A stretch of DNA of 52,216 nt, from the NCBI GenBank assembly GCA_031268215.1, contig JAIRXP010000087.1, positions 1 through 52,216 of the forward strand, in the 5' to 3' direction. Numbering within the stretch: position 1 is the stretch's first letter; every line of letters begins with the position of its first letter. The position numbers and the translations under genes were made by a program. Positions 22,089 through 31,079 of the stretch are shown piece after piece. The notes beneath the pieces were generated by a model. That model had not been told where the DNA came from. It did no database searches and saw only the letters and a list, made by a program, of their open reading frames with translations. The DNA is from Bifidobacteriaceae bacterium (GTDB lineage: Bacteria; Actinomycetota; Actinomycetes; Actinomycetales; WQXJ01).

Positions 22089-24617
22089 CTACCGAAGCGC
22101 GGCCGTCCACTGGGCGTAATAGGTGACACTTCCGGTGACTGGGGTCCTGGAGAACACCTGAATACCCCCACTTGGGGCCGTAAACCAGCCCTTGAATGTG
22201 TAGCCTGAGCGAGCCGGGGTGGGCAATGTGATGAAGTGTTGCTTCGGTTCCAAACCGACTGACGCAACCTTGGCACCGCCATTCCCGTCAAAGCTCACCG
22301 TGCATCCCCATGGCACAGGAGCTGCCTGGGCCGCTGACGCGGCAGATGGATCAGCGTCCCCCCACTGGGCGTAGTAGGTCACATCCTCAGTCACAACGGT
22401 GGAGGGGGACACCTCCGACCCGCCAGACGGGGCCGTAAACCAGCCTTTGAACACACATCCATCGCGGACCGGTGTGGGCAGTGACTCGACTGGCGCACCT
22501 TCCGTTGCGGGACGGCGACTCGCCGTCCCAGGCGGGAACCAACCACCATTCGGATCAAACGTCACGGTGTATTCGACAGGGGCGACGGTCTGGGCGCCCG
22601 CCACAACAACGGTCACGGTGATAGTTTCGCCACCTGAGGTCAAGGTAATCGTCGCAGTGCGTGCCTGGCCGGTGTTGACCGTGATCTGCAGGATCAGCAG
22701 AGAAATCCCAGCCACATCCCCGGCCCGCGCGCCTGGGACACCGTTGGGGTAGCTGCCAATCTCCAGCCACTCGGGTGCGCTGCTGACGGCCTCCCATGGT
22801 GCCGGAGCGGTCACAACGATCCGCGAGGCCGTGGCGCCGGCCCGAATATTGACTAGTGACGGGTCAACGTAGAAGGCCGGAGCGTCCTGGTTGACCAATA
22901 CCCGGCGCTTTTCAGGTCCCGCCGTGATCGTCACCGCCGCCGAGCGGGCTGGCTCGACATTCGCCGGGACGCTGATCTGGACCGTATCCCCGGACTTGGA
23001 AACCTGCACCCACGACTGGCTTGTCTCCACCGACCAGTCGGCATAGTTTGTGCTCACGGCGACGGGCAGGGGCGATTCCGTCCCGCCCGCCGGCACCGTG
23101 AAGCTGGTTGGCGTGGCGGACAGGGTCACTCCACCCACGGTCTTCACATCCGCCACCTTGGCGGTCGAGCCGCCGATGTATGCCACAGTTCCGGTAGCGG
23201 TCCGGGTGTACACATACACTGGAACCGCTCCGCGCTCATCGGTCGTGAAACTGCTGACAAACCCACGGTTCGTCTCCGCTCCGGCCGCCTCGGCTGCGGG
23301 ACTTGGACGGTTGGCCGGAACCGTACGGCAGTTGGTAGAGGCCTCGACCTCAAGTGGGCCCAGGCAGATATCCACAGAGGTCGATTCCGCCGGGCTGGCC
23401 GGGTCAAGGGCCCAACCGGTCACCGTCACCGCGCCATGGCCACCCCGGACCACCTCTACAGCCCCCAACTCAGGAGGTAGAGGATCGGCATTCGAGGCGG
23501 TCACCAACTCGAGGTTCTGGTTGTCCAGTTCGTAATCCAAGCGGCTGAAGAAACCCTCGTACGATTGAATCACGCCAACAATAGCGACCGAACCGTCCGC
23601 GTTGATGGCGTATAGAGGGCCGCCGGAGTCGCCCGGCAGCCACATCTTCGCCCTTGAGTCAGGCGTGAAGATCGCTTCCGTGGTGTCGACCTGCGTTATC
23701 TCTCCACAAACCTCATACTTCGAGGTGTATCCACGGCTGCACACCCTTGTGCCTACCGTTGGTTCAGCCACACCGATGACTTGGCGGACGCCCTCATCCG
23801 TCCAAATGCTGGATGGCATGAACTGCCCGTTCGGGAACTTGACGCCAGCGACCCCCCATTCGCCGGTGTTGAAATCGACTACGCCACTACCCCCGGCCCA
23901 CCTAATGGTCTGGCCAGTTCCGGCCCCGGTGCCAGCGGCGTCAGTGGCGCAATGCCCAGCGGTCAGCATGTAGTACTCGCCAGAGGTCCTGTCGCGGGCG
24001 GTGATGTTGGCGGTGCAGTAGGCATCCTCGGTCTCGCCGCTGCTGCGGGGCAGCAAGATCACCTTGCCCGCCCGCGGCGGGAAGCTGGTGTCCGTCTCAG
24101 TGATGGAGGTGGCGTCGTTCGAGGGTGCCCCCAACGACCAATAGGGCTGATCGTCATCCCCATAGGCGACCACTTCGCCGTCGTCCAGGATCTGCAACCG
24201 CGCAGCTGAATAGCCCGGACTCTCGGAACTCCAAGAGGCGGCCGCATCCTCATAGACTACGAAATTGCCGTCCTTTTGCAGCAACGCACGGGTAGCGCCT
24301 TTGGTTGACAGGCTCAACAGAACAGTAGAGCCGTCTTTCTCCACCATATCGCCGTCGTCTTGCCAGGTCAGAGTGAATCTGCCATTCGGTGAAGTCAGGA
24401 CCTGCCCAGCCGTGAAATCGACTCCGGCGGCAATCCGGTCGCTGACCGCCGGGGCCCTGGGCACGGACGGAGCCTGCGCTTCCATCTGGGCTCCCGGCGG
24501 CGCCGCCGGCGCTCCCGACGGAGCCGCCAACGCCATCGGCACGCTCACGACAAGGCTCACACTAGCCGAGGTAAGGAGTGCTAAGAACAGTGTCAAGCCG
24601 CGACTAATCGACTTCAT
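22089..24617 (-). CDS. Secreted trypsin-like protease with lectin, BACON and Listeria-Bacteroides repeats
   Basis: This 842-residue exported protein has a signal peptide at residues 1-32 (cut near ALAAPS) and a bulb-lectin-like domain at about 62-165 (GQVLTSPNGRFTLTWQDDGDM, then LQKDGNFVVY). A chymotrypsin-fold serine protease at about 185-375 has His in TAGHC and Ser in LPGDSGGPLY with paired Cys. At about 495-680 there are BACON-like beta-sandwich repeats (WVQVSKSGDTVQISV; WLEIGS). Two Listeria-Bacteroides (Flg_new) repeats, about 698-770 and 780-842, each end in YYAQW. It likely binds glycans outside the cell and cuts protein. There is no sortase motif or C-terminal anchor. Catalytic Asp is probably in the EWGVAGV region but I could not fix it. 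Confidence 0.8.
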   Translation of the reverse strand: MKSISRGLTLFLALLTSASVSLVVSVPMALAAPSGAPAAPPGAQMEAQAPSVPRAPAVSDRIAAGVDFTAGQVLTSPNGRFTLTWQDDGDMVEKDGSTVLLSLSTKGATRALLQKDGNFVVYEDAAASWSSESPGYSAARLQILDDGEVVAYGDDDQPYWSLGAPSNDATSITETDTSFPPRAGKVILLPRSSGETEDAYCTANITARDRTSGEYYMLTAGHCATDAAGTGAGTGQTIRWAGGSGVVDFNTGEWGVAGVKFPNGQFMPSSIWTDEGVRQVIGVAEPTVGTRVCSRGYTSKYEVCGEITQVDTTEAIFTPDSRAKMWLPGDSGGPLYAINADGSVAIVGVIQSYEGFFSRLDYELDNQNLELVTASNADPLPPELGAVEVVRGGHGAVTVTGWALDPASPAESTSVDICLGPLEVEASTNCRTVPANRPSPAAEAAGAETNRGFVSSFTTDERGAVPVYVYTRTATGTVAYIGGSTAKVADVKTVGGVTLSATPTSFTVPAGGTESPLPVAVSTNYADWSVETSQSWVQVSKSGDTVQISVPANVEPARSAAVTITAGPEKRRVLVNQDAPAFYVDPSLVNIRAGATASRIVVTAPAPWEAVSSAPEWLEIGSYPNGVPGARAGDVAGISLLILQITVNTGQARTATITLTSGGETITVTVVVAGAQTVAPVEYTVTFDPNGGWFPPGTASRRPATEGAPVESLPTPVRDGCVFKGWFTAPSGGSEVSPSTVVTEDVTYYAQWGDADPSAASAAQAAPVPWGCTVSFDGNGGAKVASVGLEPKQHFITLPTPARSGYTFKGWFTAPSGGIQVFSRTPVTGSVTYYAQWTAALR

Positions 24618-24677
24618 AGGGCCATCTGCCTTTCGGGCTGGAACTAACTACGGAATGTCAGTAGAGCAGATGACCAC

Positions 24678-24707
24678 TATATAACCATCAGAGGTGATAA
24701 GTGGTAA
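24678..24707 (-). promoter_or_regulatory. Possible sigma-70-type promoter of the protease gene
   Basis: On the minus strand TTACCA (24702-24707) and TATATA (24678-24683) are spaced by 18 bases, some 60 bases before the protease start. This AT-rich patch stands out against its GC-rich surroundings. The -35 match is imperfect. Confidence 0.4.
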
Positions 24708-24962
24708 TTGGCGCCCCGTTTCACTTCTTGGGAGCCAATCCCCCGCCGCGATTATCACGGCGCCTCCCGGCCCCGCCACGGCCGCCCGCACGGCCACCAC
24801 CAGGCACTGGGCGCCCGGGCCACCATGCCTCCCGGCCCCCACTCATCCACCTGACCAGGCCCGGCGGATGGCGGCCCGGCCAGGCAGAACGAACGGCCGA
24901 CGATTGGACACCGGGCGGGGGAAATGGCATGCTGTTAGACCGTGCGTTTTACGCATGGTCCA

Positions 24963-25036
24963 GGCCCCGTGGCGCAGTTGGTTAGCGCGCCGCCCTGTCA
25001 CGGCGGAGGTCGCGGGTTCAAGTCCCGTCGGGGTCG
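24963..25036 (+). tRNA. tRNA-Asp (GTC)
   Basis: A 74-base cloverleaf is readable. Acceptor arm GGCCCCG pairs with CGGGGTC (one G-T pair). The anticodon arm is CCGCC-ctGTCac-GGCGG with anticodon GTC, and the T arm holds GGTTCAAGTCC. CCA is not encoded. Discriminator base is G, as usual for Asp. Confidence 0.96.
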
Positions 25037-25086
25037 CGGACGGCAGTCTGGCCGGTGCCAAGCCGGTCAGAATGCGCCTCATGCGA

Positions 25087-25159
25087 GGCTCGATAGCTCA
25101 GTTGGGAGAGCGTCCGCCTGAAAAGCGGAAGGTCACCGGATCGATGCCGGTTCGAGCCA
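25087..25159 (+). tRNA. tRNA-Phe (GAA)
   Basis: A 73-base cloverleaf is readable. Acceptor arm GGCTCGA pairs with TCGAGCC, the anticodon arm is TCCGC-ctGAAaa-GCGGA with anticodon GAA, and the discriminator base is A. It follows tRNA-Asp by 50 bases and is probably co-transcribed with it. Confidence 0.96.
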
Positions 25160-25255
25160 CCGCCGGCCCCGTGGGAGACGCCAGTCCCTGCGGGGCTGCC
25201 GCATTTAACCAGCCAGGACCGGCACCCGGACCGCGAGCGACCCACGCCAGGGAAA

Positions 25256-26140
25256 CTAGTGTCCCTGGCGGCTAACGGCATGACCACCAAACTGATTCCG
25301 TAGCGCGGCCACTGCCCGCAAAGCGGTGCTGTCGCCGCCCTCGGACGACTGCCGCGCATACAGGGCGGCGGCGGTAGCGGGTAGCGGCACACCCAGGTCA
25401 AGGGCCGCTGCCACCATCCAGCGGGCCTCGCCCGATTCACCGGCCTCCGGAGCCAGCGACTCCAGCGACGGATCCTCCGCAACCGCCCGCGCCAGCAGAT
25501 CCAGCAGCCAGGAACGGATCACCGTGCCGGACCGCCACGAACGCACCACCGCGTCCGGATCAGGCACCAAGTCTGATGCCCGCATCAGGCCGTAGCCCTC
25601 CCCCAAGGCCTGCATCATGCCATATTCGATCCCGTTGTGGACCATCTTAGTGAAATGGCCGGCACCGACAGGCCCAGCGTGGACTAGGCCATCAGGGCCA
25701 GGCGGCTTCAACGCCTCCAGGACCGGCGCCAAGCGCGCAAACGCCTCAACCGGCCCGCCCACCATCAGTGCGTAGCCTTCAGCCAATCCCCAGACTCCAC
25801 CGGAGACTCCCACGTCCACGAATCCGACCCCGCGCGCCGCCAACGCCGCGGCGTGGGCCTGGTCATCAACAAACCGCGTGTTGCCGCCGTCCACCACCAG
25901 ATCTCCGGGTTCCAGGCGATCAGCCAGCTCACGAATCGTCTGGGCTGTGGGCTCACCCGAAGGAACCATCACCCAGACCGTCCGGGGCGGCGCCAAGGCG
26001 CTGACCAGTTCATCCAGAGTCTCCACGTCCCGCCTCGAATTGGCGGACTGGTCATACCCGGTCACGTCAATCCCGGCTTGGCGTAGCCGGGTGGCCATGT
26101 TGCCACCCATCCGGCCCAGGCCAATCATCCCTAACCGCAC
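25256..26140 (-). CDS. gnd: 6-phosphogluconate dehydrogenase, decarboxylating (short GntZ-type)
   Basis: This 294-residue protein oxidises 6-phosphogluconate to ribulose 5-phosphate and CO2. It has an N-terminal Rossmann motif LGMIGLGRMGGNMA, the NAD-binding VWVMVPSGEP, and the substrate signature DVGVSGGVWGLAEGYALMVGG. The catalytic Lys/Asn segment is GHFTKMVHNGIEYGMMQ. The length fits the short, usually NAD-linked type rather than the 470-residue enzyme. I chose GTG 26140 because GGAGG sits eight bases upstream; ATG 26155 would start inside that SD. It is transcribed towards the tRNA genes on the other strand. Confidence 0.9.
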   Translation of the reverse strand: MRLGMIGLGRMGGNMATRLRQAGIDVTGYDQSANSRRDVETLDELVSALAPPRTVWVMVPSGEPTAQTIRELADRLEPGDLVVDGGNTRFVDDQAHAAALAARGVGFVDVGVSGGVWGLAEGYALMVGGPVEAFARLAPVLEALKPPGPDGLVHAGPVGAGHFTKMVHNGIEYGMMQALGEGYGLMRASDLVPDPDAVVRSWRSGTVIRSWLLDLLARAVAEDPSLESLAPEAGESGEARWMVAAALDLGVPLPATAAALYARQSSEGGDSTALRAVAALRNQFGGHAVSRQGH

Positions 26141-26217
26141 AAACGCCACCTCCATGCCAAGCTCCCCGCAGCCCTATTCGGCACGATCATCGCACCTCAA
26201 CGACCGGGACCCTGACG

Positions 26218-26415
26218 TCAGGCTTCATTCTCTTCTGAGTTATCGTCATCCGCGGCATAGCGGGCGGAGTATTCCGCGTAAGGGTCCTCTTCGTCATCAG
26301 TATCCGGCCCCCCACTCAACTCACGCTCAAGGGCGCGATAGTCGGTGTCTGGCGTGTAGTACTTGAGCTTACGAGCGACCTTGGTTTGCTTTGCCTTCTG
26401 ACGGCCCCGCCCCAT
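26218..26415 (-). CDS. DUF3073 protein
   Basis: This 65-residue hydrophilic protein starts MGRGRQKAKQTKVARKLKYY, the hallmark of DUF3073, with an acidic C-terminus rich in Asp and Glu. The family is small, confined to actinobacteria, of unknown function, and often lies near purM or purF, as here. The basic head with acidic tail suggests nucleic-acid or ribosome contact, but this is only inference. Confidence 0.88.
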   Translation of the reverse strand: MGRGRQKAKQTKVARKLKYYTPDTDYRALERELSGGPDTDDEEDPYAEYSARYAADDDNSEENEA

Positions 26416-26567
26416 GTGTACGTGACCCCCTCGTGCTATCTAGTCGACATGATCGTATGTGCCTACGTTACAAGATTCGGCTGGCATCCGTCGAGTCCCG
26501 ACACTCCCGCCCTGGACCCCGGCCCGCTTTTCACCTATCAGCGGAACGGGCAGCCAGCCGTGACAGA

Positions 26568-26612
26568 CCCGAAAAAATGCCTCCCACCTGGGCGAAAGAG
26601 CCGTCCCAGGTG
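26568..26612 (-). terminator. Possible terminator after the lipoprotein gene
   Basis: On the minus strand CACCTGGG (26605-26612) pairs with CCCAGGTG (26585-26592) around a twelve-base loop, and six T follow (26572-26577 read in reverse) after a seven-base gap. It starts nine bases after the stop at 26621. The gap between stem and T run makes it less than ideal. Confidence 0.5.
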
Positions 26613-26620
26613 ATCGCGAA

Positions 26621-27250
26621 TCAGCTAGTTGGCAATGTGACGGAGAATTCAGCCGCTGGAATCTCCTCATCCGAACCCAACACTTTGCTCGCCTGGCGAG
26701 CCAAGACAATCTCAAACGGCTCGGAGCCAACGGTGTCCTTGATGAGCCAGCCCGTCCAGCCGGTCGCAGACTCGCCAACGCTGACATCTTCCGGACGCGG
26801 ATACTTGTCCGCATAAACCTGGTCCAGCAGCAAGACGGCGGTCTGGGCGCTGAAGTCCGCACGCGGCGTGCCGAAGAGCTTCAACGAATCACCGGACAAA
26901 ACGGACCTGTACTTGGCGTCCGCCGGAACGGAGATCTCAACCTTGGCCAGGAGCACCCTGACGCCATCGTAGGCCACGTACTTCTCAACAAAGTCAGCCG
27001 GGACTTCAACCGAAGGAATATAGGAAAGGACCTTGACCGTCTCACCCGTGACATCATCTGTCATGGACAGGTCCAACGGAATCTCCTCGTCACTGACGAG
27101 AACCTCTGGGGTGGGATCTTCCGAGGGCTCCTCGGAAGCTTGGGTGACCTTGTCACGGTCTTTGTCCGTGGCCTGATCCGCAGGTTTGTCCCCGCAGCCC
27201 GCTACCAGCAAGCACACCAGCGCCGCAACTACCAAGGCGGTCTTACGCAT
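26621..27250 (-). CDS. Lipoprotein of unknown function
   Basis: This 209-residue protein has signal helix VVAALVCLLVAGC with lipobox Cys near residue 19, an acidic Asp/Glu/Thr linker to about residue 55, then a beta-rich domain. The domain (VEVPADFVEKYVAYDGVRVL and following, with two later Trp) is of the general size of DUF4352-type immunoglobulin-like domains. I could not name the family with certainty. It lies between purM and DUF3073 on the same strand, separated from purM by 109 bases, and ends at a possible terminator. Confidence 0.6.
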   Translation of the reverse strand: MRKTALVVAALVCLLVAGCGDKPADQATDKDRDKVTQASEEPSEDPTPEVLVSDEEIPLDLSMTDDVTGETVKVLSYIPSVEVPADFVEKYVAYDGVRVLLAKVEISVPADAKYRSVLSGDSLKLFGTPRADFSAQTAVLLLDQVYADKYPRPEDVSVGESATGWTGWLIKDTVGSEPFEIVLARQASKVLGSDEEIPAAEFSVTLPTS

Positions 27251-27359
27251 TTGTCTCTCCTTGAGTGTCTAAGGCCCGCTTCGCCTTTCGGGGGTAATCC
27301 GGGCCCTGTTGAGCGTGATACTAACATTGTCCCGGCGTCACATGGCCCAGCCGGGCCGC

Positions 27360-28487
27360 TCAATCGCGATATGAATCGACCATCAGAACCGTGCCACCCG
27401 CGATCCCTTTGGCGCCCGAGGTCAGGTCCCCAGGCTTGGCCCCCCGGCTGGAAGCCTCGGCGGCGGCATCGGCCAATAGAGTAACCCGGCCAATTGGGAC
27501 GGCCTGTTCCCCAGCGGCCGCCAACGTGGTTCGCGCCTCCGCCAATCGCGGCTCAGCCACGATCACAGCCATCCCAATCCCCAAGTTGAGGCTGCTCTCC
27601 AAGTCAGCCCAACCAACATGGCCGGCCGCGCGCAGGACCTGGAAAACAGGCGGCACCGCCCACGACGCGCGCGAAACGACCGCTCCAAGCTGCGCCGGTA
27701 ACACCCGCGACAAGTTCGCCGCCAGCCCGCCGCCGGTGATGTGAGACAAGGCATGCAGATCCGGGCCCAGCCGCTCGGCCAGTGTCAGTACCGACCGGGC
27801 GTACAGACGTGTAGGCTCCAGCATTTCCTCGCCCAGGGTGCGCCCGAATTCCGCCACCGGCCGGTCCCAGGACCAGCCCAAATCGTCAATTATGGCCCTG
27901 GCCAGGGAATATCCGTTGGAGTGCAGGCCCGATGCCGCCAGCCCAAGTATCACATCGCCCTGCCGGACACGCTCTGGGCCCAGTAGCGCGGACCGCTCCA
28001 CCACTCCCACGGCGGCGCCGGCAATGTCGTATTCGTCGGGCCGCATGATGCCTGGGTGTTCGGCTGTCTCGCCGCCAATCAGCGCTGTGCCGGTAGCTTC
28101 GCAGGCCGCCGCTACGCCAGACACAACAGCCGCGATCCGGGCCGGGTCCACTTTGCCGGTCGCTATGTAATCCGTCATGAACAGCGGCTTGGCGCCGGTG
28201 ACGACTATGTCATCCACCACCATTCCAACCAAGTCGAATCCTATGGTGTGGTGGATGCCCATAGCCTGGGCGATCGCTGTCTTGGTGCCAACCCCATCAG
28301 TTGAGGTGGCCAGGACCGGATGGTCATAGGCCTTCAGAGCGGAGGCGTCCCACAGCCCGGCGAAGCCCCCCAGGGCGGCCAGCACTTCCGGCCCCAGAGT
28401 CGACTTGACCGAGGACCGCATTAGTTCGACGGCACGGTCGCCGGCCGCTACATCGACTCCGGCTCGGGCGTAGGCGTTGCTGGTCAT
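27360..28487 (-). CDS. purM: Phosphoribosylformylglycinamidine cyclo-ligase
   Basis: This 375-residue enzyme closes the imidazole ring of aminoimidazole ribotide in purine synthesis with ATP. Family features in order are YARAGVDVAAGDRAVELM at the start, substrate/ATP loop STDGVGTKTAIAQ, GFDLVGMVVDDI, GGETAEHPG, and the C-terminal HITGGGLAANLSRV. The length is about 20 residues above the usual 345-355 owing to a C-terminal Ser/Gly-rich tail. Its ATG follows the purF stop with no gap, so the two are one operon. Confidence 0.95.
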   Translation of the reverse strand: MTSNAYARAGVDVAAGDRAVELMRSSVKSTLGPEVLAALGGFAGLWDASALKAYDHPVLATSTDGVGTKTAIAQAMGIHHTIGFDLVGMVVDDIVVTGAKPLFMTDYIATGKVDPARIAAVVSGVAAACEATGTALIGGETAEHPGIMRPDEYDIAGAAVGVVERSALLGPERVRQGDVILGLAASGLHSNGYSLARAIIDDLGWSWDRPVAEFGRTLGEEMLEPTRLYARSVLTLAERLGPDLHALSHITGGGLAANLSRVLPAQLGAVVSRASWAVPPVFQVLRAAGHVGWADLESSLNLGIGMAVIVAEPRLAEARTTLAAAGEQAVPIGRVTLLADAAAEASSRGAKPGDLTSGAKGIAGGTVLMVDSYRD

Positions 28488-30092
28488 TTAGGGATGCTCC
28501 AATGCGGTTGAGCCGCCGGCGGCCGGGACCGTAGCGGCCAGGCCATCAGGGCGGTGCGGGACACGGGCTGAGGCGCTGGCGGGGATGCCTGCGACGGCCG
28601 GTCGCGCGGCGGTATGGCTGATCTGGGGGGCAGGGAGGTCTTCCGGCCTGTCGAGCAGATACTTGCCCAGGGCTTTCGATTCCGCCTGAACGTCAATCGG
28701 GTACTGGCCGGTGAAACAGGCCGCGCAGAGCCCGGTGGCCGGTTCGCCGGTGGCTTCGATCAGCCCGTCCAGCGAAATGTAGCCCAGTGAATCCGCGTCA
28801 ATCGACTGCTTGATTTCCTCAGCCGCCAGGCCCGCAGCGATCAGCTCCGCCCTGGTCGCGAAGTCAATCCCATAGAAGCACGGCCACATGACCGGCGGAC
28901 TGGAGATCCGCACGTGGACCTCACGGGCTCCCGCCTCGCGGAGCATCCGCACCACGGCCCGCTGAGTGTTACCACGCACAATCGAATCGTCGACCACGAT
29001 CAGCCGCTTGCCCTTGATAACTTCCTTGAGCGGATTGAGCTTCAAACGGATACCAAGCTGGCGGATTGTCTGCGACGGCTGGATGAACGTCCGGCCCACA
29101 TAGGCGTTCTTAGTCAACCCCTGGGCGAACTCGATCCGGCTTTCAGCGGCATAGCCAATCGCAGCCGGTGTACCCGAGGACGGAACCGGAATGACCAAGT
29201 CCGCCTCGACCGGATGTTCGCGGGCCAGCATCCGGCCCATTTCCAGCCGCGCCGCGTTGATGGAGCGGCCCGCCAGCACGCTGTCCGGCCGCGACAAGTA
29301 GACGTACTCGAACAGGCAGGTAGCCGGGGTGGGCTCCGCGAAACGGACTGAACGCAGTCCGTTCTCATCAATGACAACCAGCTCGCCGGGGGCCACATCT
29401 CTGACCAGTGACGCACCAACAATGTCCAAAGCGGCCGTCTCCGAGGCCACCACCCAACCGTTCTCCAGCCGCCCCAACACCAATGGCCGGACTCCAAAAG
29501 GATCTCTTGCCGCGTAAAGCGTGGTCTCATCCATGAACACCAAACTGAACGCACCCCGCACCTGTTTCAGCAGGTCAAGTGCCGTTTGTTCAAGGGTATG
29601 ATCAAGATCCCCGGCCAGCAGGCCGGTCAGCACGGCCGTATCAGTGGAGGCCCTGGCGGCCGTCTTGGGGTTGGCCCTGGCCAGACGTCGAGCCAATTCA
29701 GCGGTATTAGTCAGATTGCCGTTATGAGCCAGAGCGACAGTTCCGCCGGCGGTCGGACCAAGGGCCGGTTGGGCGTTCTCCCAAGTTGAGCCGCCGGTCG
29801 TGGAGTAACGCGTGTGACCAACGCTGATATGCCCAACCAGTGCGCCTAGCGCTCCTTCATCGAAGACCTGTGAAACCAGGCCCATGTCCTTGTAGACCAG
29901 GATCTGCCTGCCATTGGAGGTCGCGATCCCAGCCGATTCCTGTCCCCGATGCTGCAAGGCGTACAGCCCAAAGTACGTCAGCTTTGAGACCTCCTCGCCC
30001 GGTGCCCAGACCCCAAATACCCCGCATTCATCCTGGGGGCCTTTCTCGTCCGGCAAGAGATCGTGTCCCAACCGTCCATCCGCGCGCGCCAC
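28488..30092 (-). CDS. purF: Amidophosphoribosyltransferase
   Basis: This 534-residue enzyme makes phosphoribosylamine from PRPP and glutamine, the first purine step. The N-terminal Ntn glutaminase domain has its nucleophile in DECGVFGVW after a 22-residue propeptide, then ALQHRGQESAG. The phosphoribosyltransferase domain has VVDDSIVRGNT. The four Fe-S cysteines of the Bacillus-type enzyme are present (CLFEYVY, PCFYGID, GLCAACF), so it should be made as an O2-sensitive proenzyme. About 55 C-terminal residues are Pro/Ala-rich and extra. The GTG start is the only good one. Confidence 0.95.
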   Translation of the reverse strand: MARADGRLGHDLLPDEKGPQDECGVFGVWAPGEEVSKLTYFGLYALQHRGQESAGIATSNGRQILVYKDMGLVSQVFDEGALGALVGHISVGHTRYSTTGGSTWENAQPALGPTAGGTVALAHNGNLTNTAELARRLARANPKTAARASTDTAVLTGLLAGDLDHTLEQTALDLLKQVRGAFSLVFMDETTLYAARDPFGVRPLVLGRLENGWVVASETAALDIVGASLVRDVAPGELVVIDENGLRSVRFAEPTPATCLFEYVYLSRPDSVLAGRSINAARLEMGRMLAREHPVEADLVIPVPSSGTPAAIGYAAESRIEFAQGLTKNAYVGRTFIQPSQTIRQLGIRLKLNPLKEVIKGKRLIVVDDSIVRGNTQRAVVRMLREAGAREVHVRISSPPVMWPCFYGIDFATRAELIAAGLAAEEIKQSIDADSLGYISLDGLIEATGEPATGLCAACFTGQYPIDVQAESKALGKYLLDRPEDLPAPQISHTAARPAVAGIPASASARVPHRPDGLAATVPAAGGSTALEHP

Positions 30093-30287
30093 CGTCCTAT
30101 GGTGTCACAACCGCCCTGGGCCCGGTGGCACTCCAGCGCATCGGGTTAGAAATCGGGCGCCGCGGTGCCCTGGCTCCTAAGTGCCCAAGTACCCGGGGAG
30201 ACCAGACAGCGGCGGGCCGGCGGGCGGCATCGGGCAACCGACGGATGCCCGGGTACCCAGGTGCCCGGGGAGACCCACGGGGCGGCG

Positions 30288-31079
30288 TCAGCGCACTTCA
30301 CGGCGAGACTGCCGCCAGAATCCTCCCACCAACGGAGCTAGACACCACAGATTGACGGAAGTGATGACCCACGGCCCAAAGGGCTCCTCCCCAGTCAGCC
30401 ACAGCACAGGTGCCATCTGACCAAACCACAAGGCCATCGTCTCATCGAAGACCTCAGTGATCGCCATGGCTGGCATCAAAGCGACCCCTGCGACAGCCAC
30501 CATTGATATAGGGGTGGACAGCAACAGTGAGCCCCAAGCGATGCCCAGCAGAGTCAGCGCCAACCCGAGGGCGCATGTCTCCGAGACTATTTGATACAGC
30601 CAGCCGTAGCGGAATGACTCGACTATCTCGCTCATCAGACGCGAGTCGCCCCGTACGGCAGAGATCGCGAAAGAGATGGCCAGAGTTGCGACCGCGACCA
30701 CGATCAACACCACGGCCGCGACCAGCAGAGCCGCAGCGGCTTTGGCCACCACCACCCGCCATCGGCGCGGCTCAATCAGAAACGTCATCATGATGGAGCG
30801 GGTGTCCCACTCGGACGTCATCGTGAATAAGCCAATCATCGGCATACCAACCGACACCAAAGCGAGTAACACCATCGAAACGGCGATTAGGCCGTTAGCG
30901 ATGCCCATGGCTTCAACACCCACCAGTCCGGCCAGGCTCATCCCTACGATGAACCCCAGCAGGATTCGCCAGGCCACAGTGTCAACGACCTTCTTCAGCT
31001 CCATCCCCAATAGGCGGTGCCAGGGTATCTCGCCAGTGTCCGGTCTCAAACGAGCCAAACTAACAGCGGTGTCAGCCAC
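30288..31079 (-). CDS. ABC-2 type exporter permease
   Basis: This 263-residue integral membrane protein has six predicted helices after a 25-residue cytoplasmic start, including AWRILLGFIVGMSLAGLVG, LIAVSMVLLALVSVGMPMIGLF and AAALLVAAVVLIVVAVATLA. The segment MTSEWDTRSIMMTFLIEPRRW is typical of ABC-2 permeases of the BcrB/NatB kind. It overlaps the ATPase gene by eight bases and pairs with it as an exporter. Substrate cannot be told; related pairs export peptide antibiotics, lipids or Na+. Confidence 0.85.
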   Translation of the reverse strand: MADTAVSLARLRPDTGEIPWHRLLGMELKKVVDTVAWRILLGFIVGMSLAGLVGVEAMGIANGLIAVSMVLLALVSVGMPMIGLFTMTSEWDTRSIMMTFLIEPRRWRVVVAKAAAALLVAAVVLIVVAVATLAISFAISAVRGDSRLMSEIVESFRYGWLYQIVSETCALGLALTLLGIAWGSLLLSTPISMVAVAGVALMPAMAITEVFDETMALWFGQMAPVLWLTGEEPFGPWVITSVNLWCLAPLVGGFWRQSRREVR

